Part shown: positions 1 to 11,300 of the stretch, piece by piece
How the letters are laid out: each line of letters opens with the position of its first letter
How positions within the stretch are numbered: the stretch's first letter is position 1
Source: Euryarchaeota archaeon UBA229
GTDB taxonomy: Archaea; Thermoplasmatota; Poseidoniia; Poseidoniales; Poseidoniaceae
Assembly: GCA_002505355.1 (NCBI GenBank)
Contig: DAUW01000034.1
Coordinates: 1-17,766 of the forward strand
Length of the DNA: 17,766 bases
Reading direction: 5' to 3'
Position numbers and translations under genes: made by a program
Notes under the pieces: model-generated
The model's input: only the letters and a program-made list of their open reading frames with translations
Databases searched by the model: none
What the model was told of the DNA's origin: nothing

Positions 1-24
1 CGCTACCAACTACGCCACCCCGGC
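1..24 (-). tRNA. tRNA gene, 5' part only (cut by the left window edge)
   Basis: Read on the minus strand from position 24, the sequence folds as the 5' end of a tRNA. There is a 7-nt acceptor strand (GCCGGGG), the linker TG, and a D arm GCGT-AGTTGGTA-GCG whose loop has the conserved A14, the GG pair and A21. The next base needed to close the D stem would lie outside the window. The anticodon, T arm and 3' acceptor strand are missing, so the isotype cannot be named. About 30 nt upstream on the minus strand, near 51-58, is an AT-rich TTATTCAAA-like stretch that could be its TATA element. It is divergent from the membrane-protein gene at 146. Confidence 0.8.
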
Positions 25-145
25 TTGAGCATTCGTGACGGCTAGACTCTTTGAATAATGCGGATGAATTTGCTTTGGTAATTATCTAAATCACCCGCAC
101 CATTTTCGCCGTAGCATTCATGCACTCCCAGCCTTCCGGTGGTCC

Positions 146-1063
146 ATGGTCGACCTTCAAACCGCAATGGCGGCGGCTGCGACGGAGCGCAAGAAGCGTG
201 ACGGCGCAGCCAGCGAAGAGCGTAAGGTGAGGAGGAGTGGACCTAACTTGGGCATAGAATCGTTCGACCCTGTTAAGCACGTCAATAAAGAAAAGGCAGA
301 AACTGCTTCGATGTGGTTGGTAATTGCCTTCTCTATTGCGGTCTCATTAATGATGCGCTATGTTCTAATGCCAAACACATCCCCAGAAAAATCCGATATC
401 CTATACCTTATGCCACTAAGTGCCATCATACTAATCCCACAAGTACATCGAATGGTTATGCCGCAAAGATTTCAGGAGCATTATACCAAGGGGACTTGGT
501 TCAAGGCCGGGTTTCTCCACACGTTCACTTTCCTAGCAATGTCATTTTTACTGGTAAATCCGCCAATGGGTGATATTGTTGCGCCAAAACTCGCCAGTCA
601 TTGGGCCATCGCTACAGATGATGGTGAGTTATTGCTATTCAATGAGGATTCAAGCAGCGACGGTATCATTGAGTGGATTGTTGATAAGAATGGCCGATTA
701 GAGGGTGAAGTTTGGTTACTATTTGCCCTAGCTGATAACGTAAATTCAGATGGTGCGGAAGTCTCAGTTGAGTTAACCCACCAGTCTGTGACTACACAAT
801 TAGATAGTGATGAATTTTATTGGGCCAATAATTCTGATAGAATTAATAATGCCACTAAAACAGACAACACATCGGCTCCAGAACTAGTACCTCATCAGAA
901 AGATCAGCCCTTCGCAATCAACCTCGGCTCTGACTTAGCGGTTGGTAGTCATGATATCTTAGTGACGATTAAGGAAGATGGTGACCCTTGGGAGAATGAA
1001 CGGGAATACCGTTGGAAACTTGTAGTGATCGAAGCTGTGGAATCAAATGACTCAACTCAATAA
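146..1063 (+). CDS. Membrane protein of unknown function: three transmembrane helices plus an outside C-terminal domain
   Basis: The 305-residue product is not a family I recognise. A charged, Ala/Lys/Arg-rich N-terminus (residues 8-31) is followed by hydrophobic helices at about 56-75, 83-103 and 118-138. The loop between helices 2 and 3 is Arg/Lys/His-rich and the loop between helices 1 and 2 is not. The positive-inside rule therefore puts the N-terminus in the cytoplasm and the C-terminal half (about 140-305) outside. That outer half is acidic, looks beta-rich, and has several N-x-S/T sequons near 229-242. ATG146 is the first in-frame ATG; no ATG lies upstream in this frame within the intergenic region, but Met8 at 167 is also possible. 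A TATA-like stretch lies near 80-90. The reading frame is clean and ends just before a hairpin terminator. A simple anchored envelope protein is as likely as a transporter accessory protein. Confidence 0.75.
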   Translation: MVDLQTAMAAAATERKKRDGAASEERKVRRSGPNLGIESFDPVKHVNKEKAETASMWLVIAFSIAVSLMMRYVLMPNTSPEKSDILYLMPLSAIILIPQVHRMVMPQRFQEHYTKGTWFKAGFLHTFTFLAMSFLLVNPPMGDIVAPKLASHWAIATDDGELLLFNEDSSSDGIIEWIVDKNGRLEGEVWLLFALADNVNSDGAEVSVELTHQSVTTQLDSDEFYWANNSDRINNATKTDNTSAPELVPHQKDQPFAINLGSDLAVGSHDILVTIKEDGDPWENEREYRWKLVVIEAVESNDSTQ

Positions 1064-1072
1064 GTCACTATG

Positions 1073-1115
1073 ATTAACAACAATCCTATCAATGATGTTG
1101 TTAATTTTCCTCTTA
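1073..1115 (+). terminator. Hairpin and T-tract terminator of the 146-1063 gene
   Basis: ATTAACAACA at 1073-1082 is the exact reverse complement of TGTTGTTAAT at 1096-1105, giving a perfect 10-bp stem with a 13-nt loop. It is followed directly by TTTTCCTCTT. It lies 10 nt after the stop codon of the membrane-protein gene. Archaea usually rely on T tracts alone, so the stem may instead protect the RNA 3' end. It lies between convergent genes. Confidence 0.6.
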
Positions 1116-1267
1116 TCGTAATTCTCCCTAGCGATTCGGTTAATTCTATGCCGTCGAATTGCTCTAATTGGTCTTGCGAGTGGTGTCCAGCAAAGTGCAT
1201 TGAGTATAGTTTCAGTCTTCATCATTACCAACTCAAACTAACAGGATACAGGTGCGTTACTCATACT

Positions 1268-1289
1268 CCTAAAGTAAAAGTAAAACTAA
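1268..1289 (-). terminator. T-rich terminator of rfcS
   Basis: Read on the minus strand directly after the rfcS stop codon, the sequence has runs TTTT, TTTT and TTT within about 20 nt (plus strand: AAAGTAAAAGTAAAAC). Repeated oligo-T with no strong stem is the usual archaeal intrinsic terminator. There is no experimental support. Confidence 0.5.
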
Positions 1290-2246
1290 TCATTGCTTAA
1301 GGTGAGTCACTAATCTTGCTGTTAAAGCATCTAACTGGATTTGTTCTCCGCCGCCCTCGACCAGTCGGTAATCTACCTCTGCCATCCATTCAGTGAGGTC
1401 GAGTTTAGATTCCTCGCTCAGAAAATCTGCCGAATACAATTCGCGGTGGAGTTGGTTGACAAAATCAGTTCCTGCTAATCCGTATTTGTCTAACAATTCT
1501 CTTAGTCTCCGGCGTGCAGAGTGAAACCCATCATCTCGGCACGCTTTGAGGTACTGATGTAAGCTTTCGGGCGGTGCGGTTGCTGAAGTCTCGTAAATTA
1601 ACTCACGGCTCACGTCGCTGCTGAGGGCTGCTGAGACTTGTAGCGCAGTCAAGGCTTTCCTCAAATCACCTTGACTAATTCTTGTTAGTGCTTCAGCAGC
1701 GTCATCGTCTAGGCTTACGTCCTCAAGTTTTGCCACGTGGTGAACTTGCTGTTGAACATCTGAATCTGCTAACGGCCTAAATCTAAACACTGCACATCTA
1801 GATTGAATTGGCTCGATGATTTTTGACGAATAGTTGCAAGACAGAATAAATCTGCAGGTTTCTGCATATTGTTCCATGATGCGTCTAAGGGCGCCTTGAG
1901 CATCATTGGTTAGTGCATCAGCCTCATCGAGGAAGATAATCTTGAACGCTGCGCCACCGTATGGACTAGTTCGAGCAAATTGTTTGACCTTTGTTCTAAT
2001 GCTTTCCAGTTTTCTCTCATCAGAAGCATTCATCTCAAGCAGGTTTTCCCTATAATTTTCACCGAACACATCCTTCGTTAATGCCATGGCTGCAGTGGTC
2101 TTTCCGGTTCCAGGCGGACCAGCAAATAACAGGTGGGGAAATTGTTTCTTTTCAGCGTATATCGTCAGCCTTTGCACGACCGCTGGCTGGCCTCTTATTT
2201 CGCTGACAGAGCGTGGTCTGTGCTTCTCTACCCACAACTCGCTCAT
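1290..2246 (-). CDS. rfcS: Replication factor C small subunit (clamp loader ATPase)
   Basis: This is the AAA+ subunit of the archaeal clamp loader, which with the large subunit loads the PCNA ring onto primed DNA. From the chosen start (318 aa, normal for the family) the visible motifs are the RFC box LWVEKHRP near residues 4-11, Walker A GPPGTGKT at 43-50, LLEMNASD near 69-76, Walker B IIFLDEAD at 103-110, the sensor-1 region SCNY at 136-139 and the SRC arginine-finger motif at 149-151. The C-terminal third is the helical collar domain. There is no intein. An in-frame ATG at 2279 would add 11 residues, but a TATA-like element at 2288-2296 would place the transcript start near 2266, downstream of that codon, so I choose MSEL at 2246. 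The gene is convergent with the membrane-protein gene and divergent from the giant surface gene. RfcL is not in the window. Confidence 0.96.
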   Translation of the reverse strand: MSELWVEKHRPRSVSEIRGQPAVVQRLTIYAEKKQFPHLLFAGPPGTGKTTAAMALTKDVFGENYRENLLEMNASDERKLESIRTKVKQFARTSPYGGAAFKIIFLDEADALTNDAQGALRRIMEQYAETCRFILSCNYSSKIIEPIQSRCAVFRFRPLADSDVQQQVHHVAKLEDVSLDDDAAEALTRISQGDLRKALTALQVSAALSSDVSRELIYETSATAPPESLHQYLKACRDDGFHSARRRLRELLDKYGLAGTDFVNQLHRELYSADFLSEESKLDLTEWMAEVDYRLVEGGGEQIQLDALTARLVTHLKQ

Positions 2247-2287
2247 AGCCACATGAAGTTGGCGGACGCCCTTCAACATTATGATTG

Positions 2288-2296
2288 AATTTTAAC
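2288..2296 (-). promoter_or_regulatory. TATA-like promoter element of rfcS
   Basis: On the minus strand the sequence reads GTTAAAATT, centred at about 2292. Archaeal transcription normally starts about 26 nt downstream of the TATA centre, here near 2266. That leaves a 20-nt leader to the ATG at 2246 and excludes the upstream ATG at 2279. No equally clear element is seen for the divergent giant gene, although AAAAGACAGTAAAAG at about 2350-2364 could serve. Confidence 0.4.
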
Positions 2297-2381
2297 AAAG
2301 TAGTCGGGGGTTGTCCGTTGATAGATTGCAATACCAATACAATCAAGGGAAAAGACAGTAAAAGGTGGCTCCGTCTCGCGT

Positions 2382-5300
2382 ATGAGTCCCATGCCGTACG
2401 CGACCGAAAAACGTCGAGCATTAACTGCGATCTTCATTGTTTTTCTGTTTATTTTCAGTGAGATTTTGGTAGCTGAAAATGACTATCAAGTTGAACTAAA
2501 TGATAAAAACAACGCAGAGTATGCGATTTTTCAATATACTGTGAATGCTGAGACATACATTGATTCTGTTGATTTCGATAGCAATCTTTTGTCATCATCT
2601 CAGGTACTGATAAGTGAAGCAAGTTCAAGCGAGAAGCGGGGATTATATCGCTTTACCAATAACCTAACCGCAATGTCCGACTCTGTGATTAGTGCTGAAC
2701 TGAAATTGACTTGTGATGTCCTGTCGGAAACAGTCTCGGGGATTACTCCAGTGCTGTACGGTGCGACAGTGATAGCCAACTTTGCCCCATCTGAGGTGAC
2801 TTGGAATGAGATTGCTGATTCTATTAGCTGGCAGAATGCTGGAATTGAAGGATCCAGCGATAGAACCTCATGGGAAACCCCTTCTGTTGCTAACTCTGTG
2901 GCAGGTTCGATACATGAGTTCACTCTTAACGTAACAAAACTTGCTCAGACGAGTCTAGAGCTTGGCCGCAATAAATTTGATTTCGTAATTTCCGCAATTG
3001 GCGGTGAGTTGAGTTGTCTGAAGAACGGCAACGGCAATACTGCTTATGACCCAGTTTTAACTATCAATCACACTCAAGGGGCTCATAGTGACGGTGGGTC
3101 TGTTGCAGTTGACTTCCTCGACAGCGGCCAACCTTTGATGACCGGAGGATTGATTCCTCAACCAGATTCTCACCCAATGTTATCGTACAACTCTCTAGTT
3201 GGTTCAGGTGTGGAATTCCAATTCTCACTTGCAGATGACTTTCGAAGCGAACTTAGTGGTAATTGGCTTTACTCTACATTGGATAATCCGTTCACAATAA
3301 CTGGGACATCTGGGGAATACGACATTCCTGCTGCTGAGGCATTCAGCATTGGTGACATGATAAATTACCGATTTCGTACCATCGACACTACAGCTAAGTT
3401 GTCCGATTGGGAGTCCGGCTACTTCTTGTTGCCAGACTATATTGTCACCAACAATAATGATGGAACTGCAACGCTGGGCTTAACCAACGATGAATTTAAT
3501 TTGCAGGGCTACAAGTTGATTGAGGATACTTACATTGCGTCATCTGGACCGAGTAGCAACTCTGCTCAGGGTAGCTCAGGGACCTTGTCAGCACAAACCG
3601 GGACCTCTGGTCAGCATGTGATTCACCTAGGCACCAACATACACCTGCTTGGATTGCCTGATAATGCGACGATAATTGACGCTGAAATAAGCTTGAATAG
3701 AATCAGCGCAACAACCCCGGGACCTATGTTGTCAATGCACGAATATACAGGGAACAGCTGGTCGGAGGATGAAGCTAAATGGAATTATGGTAGCATCGGC
3801 AATGCATGGTCAAATGGCGGTCAAGACACTATCAGTTCCTCTGAAGACACAGGTATCGATGCTAACCAAGTAAGCGATGTGTTCTCAATAAATATTCACA
3901 ATTCAGTACAGCAAGCGCTATCTCAAGGCACGGAAAGCAGAGTAAACTATGTATTGACTGGCGCCATATCAAGTGACCAAGCGCCACCACAACAGCAGAC
4001 CGTCACATTTGCCAGTAGCGAGTATTCCGCTAGCAGTACTATATCAAAACCTAGTTTGGAAATCACCTATACACTGCCAGTAAACCAAACAGCTGCTGAG
4101 GCAAAACTTTTGGCACCAATCAATGGCCAAACAACTTGGAATGTTTCGGGGAGCAATTTATCCGGTAATACAACGCCAATAATGAGTTGGGAGACCGTTG
4201 ATAATACTCAGCAGCACTCAATATTGCAAGTTTCAACCGACCAATACTTCAGAGAGATAATCTTAGAGGATGATTCTAGAGCGGGTAGCAACACACCTGT
4301 GAGTACCGATTCATATGCTGTTTCTGGTGGCGATTCATTGACTGCGGGAGACATTTATTATTGGAGGGTCAAACATGTCGATAACGATGGATTGCATGGA
4401 GTCTGGAATCAAACCTCATTTTTTATTACAACAACTACATCTCAATGGCTTGGCGGCTCGCTACACAAGTTAGTCATCAGTAGTAATACAGAACCAAGCA
4501 TTCTATCTTTGCCCGACTTTTCCCATGGAACAATAAGTAGCTCCTTCCCAACCAACAACGCGTTTGGTTATCCATTAATCAGCGTTACAGATTCCCAGTC
4601 TAACGGTAAGTCCAACGGGCTGTTGGGCTTAGACTTGAACAATTATTTACTACCTAACGGGTTGGCTGTTGTCGGTTCTGAATTGGTATTGAACAGCACG
4701 TCAATTGGCTCAGGTAATCCAGAAGTTGGCGTTTGGGAACTCACTAACAATGAGTGGAATCCCCGAGAGGTTACCTGGCTAGAGTCATCGTCTGGAGTAC
4801 CATGGGCTGGCCCAGGTGCTACTGGTTCATCAGATAGAGGGAATTTACTCGACACTGCGGTATTGACTGCTACCGGACAACAAACATGGAATATCACTAG
4901 TGCAGTACAAGATTCTATGCGTGATGCTGAAAGACTAGATATGTTGATTGAAATTACACCCGGCCAGTCAAATATAGACACATTTTTTGGCTCACCATTC
5001 TCGATGGGTAACCTTCCACCAATTATTGAAATTACCTACACTGCAGGGTCTAATCAAAAACCACTGCCACCGACAGCATCTTACCCACCAAATGGCGAAT
5101 GGGTATTTGTTAACAATTCCAGTTTAGAGAGTGATGATCGGCCAGATTTCCAGTGGACTCCCAATAACGTAGTGCCGATTGCTGGCTGGGCCTTTGAAAT
5201 TGATACTTCTGAGCAATTTGATACCCCTAACAAACGTTCAGTATCATCATGGAATGACCCTGGTTTTGATATTTTGAATAATGCATATGAACTTCAATCC

Positions 5301-8300
5301 GACTTAGAAATCGGCAACAAATGGTTTTGGCGAGTCAGAGCCTTGTCAGCGACCTATCAATTGGGAGAATGGTCCTCTAAGTTCCACTTTTACCTACCGG
5401 ATTTTGATGTTAATTTTGTTGATGCCGATACCTATACCACAGAATTCTATCACAATAGCGTATTTACCAATAGCGCAGTCTTGCAATTTGTCGATACGAC
5501 AGTCGAAGATGCTTCGTTACCGGCATCTAGTAATCCAGCTGAACCATTTTTGCAGGTAGGTACAACAGCAGCAGGTTTGAATTCCTCAATGCTATTGGAA
5601 ATTCCAATTCCGATTGAAATGCATCCAGAAAACGCTAGTGTAATTGTGGCTAACCTGCAGTTAGAATCAACGGCGCTCTCAACAAACGGTATTCCAATTG
5701 CCGTACGGAGCGTCCTAAAACCGTGGAACTCCTCGGTCAATAGTGTTCAATATGACGGGGTCAACAACTGGACAAGAAACGGCGGCAGGGCAATTGGTGC
5801 CGATATTTCCGCTCCTGCTGATATACAAAATTCGGTAAATGGACCAATGTCTTGGGATATTACCACACTTGTACAAACCGCTTTCGACCAGGGTCAGACG
5901 TCACTCTCAGTCATGCTCTACGCTGCTGAGACACAACTAGGAGACTTAGTTTACTTCCACTCATCGGATTTACCTAATAATCCACCTAAGGTCAATTTTA
6001 CCTGGTCATATGGTGCTAGAGACGTACCCACAAGTTCAGCAGTACCAGTTGCTCCGTTACCTGGTCAAATTTACTTTAATCAAACCTCACACGCTATCAT
6101 ACCAGATTTACGACCGACGTTTGCTTGGCAATGGCCGGCTTCCTCAACCCCAGTTCCTGATGCGTGGATTATTGCTATTGACTTAGATCCAAATGATGAC
6201 ATGTCAGGGCAGTTAATTTTCGACTCAAGAGCCGACGCTTCATTATTTGACCTCAATAACCTCGAATTTGTTCCGGATGTGGATATTAATTTCAGGAATG
6301 ATATCTACTGGTCGGTTAGAGCAGTGAACAATTCTATGTACGGCCCGCAAAGTCTGGATTCCAGTTACTTGATACCTAACGCCATGGGTGCAGAATTATC
6401 CTCAACAGATGCTACTTTAACCATTCAAGACGGTACAATTTATGCCGCAAATAACTTCCCATCAGCGACAACAGACACATATTTAGACGAGGGTGCGCCA
6501 ACTGTATCGCAAGATACCAACGGCTTAATGATCGGTAACAGCTCAATTGTTAATACAAATCTATCAGCAACAACGGCTATTGTTTCGTTCAATATTTCAT
6601 CCCTGCCGATGCCGGCTGAATATGAGATCATCAGCGCGGATTTGATACTGACCGCAGTTTCAGGTTCTGGATTAGTGGACATATCTGCATCAAGGATGTT
6701 TACAGGTTGGGATGAAACTGCAACATGGGATAATAATTCAGCCGGTAATCAGTGGAATACTAACGGTGCATTGAGAAGTACCGATTCGGATTTACCTGAT
6801 TCGTTAGTAACGGTCAATTCAATTGGCGAGCACACATGGAACGTAACTCGAATAATGCAGTTGTCACACGGGGCAGGTAACCAAGAAGTGTCAATACTAC
6901 TTCAGCCTGAGATATTTAATTCCCCTACAGGAGTAATTGATGGTAACTACATATTTGCGGATAGTGAGAACGCTACTTTGAATATAAGGCCTAAATTGGT
7001 ACTTGAATATAGAACAGTACAACAATGGTTGGCCCCTTCACCGAGTTTGATTTCCCCGGTTAATTCCGCAACTTTGTGGAACACATCATCCTATGAATTA
7101 GTTGGCCCTGACTCAATTTCATTCAATTTCAATTCCCAGGTCACTAACGTTACTAACTGGAACATCTGTCACGGTCAAGAATTACGCTGGTTAGATTGTG
7201 ATTTGGGTATCGATATAGACTCAGATTTCAGTTTCAATCCAGCGACCTCACAATTCGTCCTTGACAACTCATCAGTTGTTGAGGATTATTTTGGTGATCA
7301 GTGGCAGTTCTGGCGAATTCGTGGCGACCAAGACCACAGAATCGGCCACTACTCGCCGATTTTCCAGTATCGAATGAGTGGTCAACAAGCTTATGATGAT
7401 GGTTCAGGTAACTACATTGTTAATCTATCAAGGGGTTCTTTATTCGCTTCAACAGGTGACTTACCAGCAACGCTGGATTCTGCCACAGATAGTGTAAATC
7501 AACAGGATAATTATGGCTCAGATTCTGTTTTAAGTCTTGGATATCAACCGTCCTCAGCAGGAATCAGTCAGCCGTATTTCTCCTACAACCTATCGGATAT
7601 CCACTTTGATAGTTTTGCCATGCCAATCTCAGCAATATTTGAGATTCAACTCGCATCCAGCACTCAGAATATCAATCCAATAGATGTTTCAGTGTACTCT
7701 TGTGACCAATTTAGCGAGTCAACAATTAGCTTTGCAAATGCTCCAAGTTGTTCGACTACGGAAATCACTAAAACCACTATTTCCAGTTATACCGGCACAC
7801 GCGCTCAATGGGATATAACCAACTTACTACAAACTAATTTCCAGACAAATAACGACACAATTTCATTCACCCTCTCTGCTCAGAGCGGCGTAACCAACTT
7901 CGTTGACTTTTACAGTTCGGAAAATGTTGACTCGCTGCGACCTGTTTTGCGGTTAACATACATTGAGAACATCGGTGGGTTAACGCCTCCCTCGCAAACC
8001 GTGTTGAGCAGTCCGTCGAACGGTGAGATCATCTATGACACCAGTTCTGAGGTAATTGCTTCTCCACAGTCAGTGCAATTAAACTGGGTTCAAAGCCCGG
8101 ACGCAACCGATTATATTCTATACATCAACAATCAAAACACGGTCTTGTCCTATGATTCTCGGGTAGATTCCTCGATTCAAGGTAATTCATTCACCTCCAG
8201 TCAATTCATGCCTGGTGAAGTGTATGAATGGTGGGTTCAAGGAATTAATCAGACGATTCCTGGTCCATCATCACAAAGATGGTCATTCGGTATTGGTGAG

Positions 8301-11300
8301 CCCAGCCATTATTACAATAATGACGGAACATATGTCTTCACGGTCACTGATTCTGCTGACGTACCAGGGTATTCGCACATGAACATACGCGATACTACGA
8401 TTACCGATGCACTACCTATAGCAAATCTTGGATTTTCCGAAGAACTAGCTGTAGGTCATGGATGTTACAACTCCGTGGGCTCGATATGTGATACAATAAT
8501 TTCTCTTGACATGTCTCAAATTCCGCTAAGTAACGATCAGTCGGTTCACAGCGTTGAAATAACTCTGACTGTAGATCAGTGGGACTTCTCCGGTGGCGCA
8601 TATGCTCTTGACTTGTCGGTTCATCAATTCCTGATAAGTAACTGGAATGAATTGGGTATCACATGGAATACCACTGGTTCTACCCCAGGTCCTGTTGCTG
8701 GTGTGGACTACATCTCAGCAGCACTAGATCAAGGGACATTTTACGGCACAGCACCCAAAATTACTTTCCAAGTTGCCACAGATTCCCTACTTATCAGCGA
8801 CGATATTTTACTGCTGATTAGAGGGACTCCACAGAGTGTTGGAAACTATGATGGTTTTGTCAAGTTCCATTCCTCCGATGATGTACAGGAAAACCTCAGA
8901 CCAAATTTCAAGGTCATCCATACCAACATCTCAAGCCTAAATATTACAACTAACGCAGTGTCCTTCAACGCCGATGACACTTACACATTCTCCGTGCAGG
9001 GCATCAATTATGACGGCTCAATCGTTTCCGGCAGCCTGCCCACTGGGGCTAATATCGCATGGAGTACAACTACAGGCGTAATTTCACAAACTGGTGCGGC
9101 GACTGCTGATTTGTCGCCAACAATCAACGGTATCCAAACCATTACTGCTTGCTACGGTGTAATATGCACAGATTATGTGATAGATATCGCTTCGGGGTTA
9201 CCAGTTGAGTTGTTTGCTTCGCTAAGTCAGTCTTCTGACGTAGACTCAGCGGTAATAACTGCTGATGAAACAATTGCCGTCTACGCTTTTGCTGTTGACC
9301 AACATAGTAATCTAGTAACAACTGAAGTTATCTCATTCATCCCAAGTAATGGTTCGATAGATTCCTTTGGCGTCTTTTCCCCATATACATCAGGGCAACA
9401 GACAATTACGGCAGAGTGGGTCGGAACAGCCTCAACCCTACAGGAGATACTCGAGGTTGAGGTACTGCCCGGAACACCGACAGAAGTTGTGCTCACTGGA
9501 TGTAGTGAGACGCTAACCGCTGACACAAGTTGTGATTTATTTGGCTCTGCCTATGACCAATACGGGAATATTGTATGGTTTGATGATGTAATTGACTATA
9601 CTATAACCGCAAGTAACGGTGAGGCCACAAAGGTCTTCACTCCTACACCACACAACCTGCCACCAAGTACGGAGGTACTGATTGGAGAGTACACGGGTGA
9701 CGCAGTAGGGCAGTGGGCAATAACGCTCAACACAGATTTGGCCATCAGTGATAGTATAACAGTTGACGTAACCCACGGTGCCTTAGCATCGTTTACATTA
9801 ACCGCATCTGCCCCAACAATGACTGCTGATGAATTGCTATACATCAATGCAACAAGGATAGATGTAAGAGGCAATGAATTACCAGTTACTCTACCGATTG
9901 AGAATTGGACTAATGTTGCGGACGGTTCCATAACACCGGGTCAGATTGCTGTATGGAATCCTAATTCTCAAGGCACCAAAACAATCACTGCCACTTATCA
10001 AGGACTTAGTGCCTCGGTCGAGGTATTTGTCTTGCGAGGTGTTATTTTTGATTTACAACTGATTATTGATGACGAACTGTCTAACGGGGCTGTCTTCACG
10101 ATTACCGCTGATGATACAATTACTGCGTCTATCAAAGCGCTAGATGCTAAAGGTAACCAGTGGCTTGTTGATGGTAACTGGACATACTTCCACCCCGAAT
10201 TCGCTGACCCAGCAATTTTGAGCAGTAATTTCTCACAAGAAGTAACTTTTACACCGACACTAGCTTCCACTACCCCATATGCAATTTCAGTTGACCACCA
10301 AGAAGGAGATGTGGTAAAGACCGCCAATTTCGTTGTCTACGTATCGGTTGGTGATATAGAGAACTTCCAAGTAAGCGCGATTGAGAGTAACGGTGTTTCC
10401 TACGTCGATGTTGATGAGTTTGATTTGACTGCAGATGATTTCATTCAATTTGGCGTGTCAACAACAGACACTGATTTGAATGTCGTGAATGATGCGCAAG
10501 TGACGTGGTTGATTGAAGATCAATTAACCAATGAGATTGAAGACATTACCAATTTCATGCAGCAGAGCGCACTTATTTGGGATGCAGTTGGTGTTGGAGA
10601 GTACGAGATTACAGCATATATCGTCAATAATCGAGGATTTAATTTAACAGCTAAATTTGACATAAATATCGGCCACGGAGTACCAATCTTACTGACACTG
10701 CAACAATCCGTATCAACCCAAGATGCTGGGAATTTCGTTGACTTGCAGGTGACCGGAACAGATGCAGATGGTAATCAATTCCCTCAACAGGTAGTTTGGC
10801 TAGAAAATAATGGTCCTGCATACAACACAAACGCCACAGATACTGAAGGCGTATACCAATTCAATGGTCGCTCTGCGGGTAATTACACACTGACTGCAGA
10901 GTACCTAACGCTGTCTTCCTCGGTAAATGTTGAGGTATTTTCACTAAACATTGTTCGCAATATAAAGAGCAACATCAGTACCATAGAATTAGAGCAACTC
11001 GAATCCATTACCGTCGAAATTGAAGTGTATGACGAATTTTGGAATAGAATCGCCGTACCAAATTCTGCCAGAATAGATACTACTGACCGTGGTGAGGTTA
11101 AATATCTCGGTAATGGAGTTTGGGTGCTTGATACGCTAGACGAAGGTGAACATTCTGCAACAATTGTAATTGGCTCTATTACAGAAACCTTCACTTACAG
11201 CGTCGAAGGGAACTTAGCCGGTTTCTTTGCTGCAGGCGGTCCGTTGTACTACGTTGGGGCAGCTTTACTCGGTTTGATTGCAATTGCATTGGTGGTATTC

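Noticed and set aside
1..145. tRNA as an integration site for a mobile element
   Set aside because: No integrase, no repeated tRNA 3' end and no element genes are visible; the tRNA is simply cut by the window edge.
2600..11194. Many 60-112-codon open frames antisense to the giant surface gene
   Set aside because: They are shadows of a Ser/Thr/Asn-rich coding strand; none has a motif, a promoter or an intergenic position.
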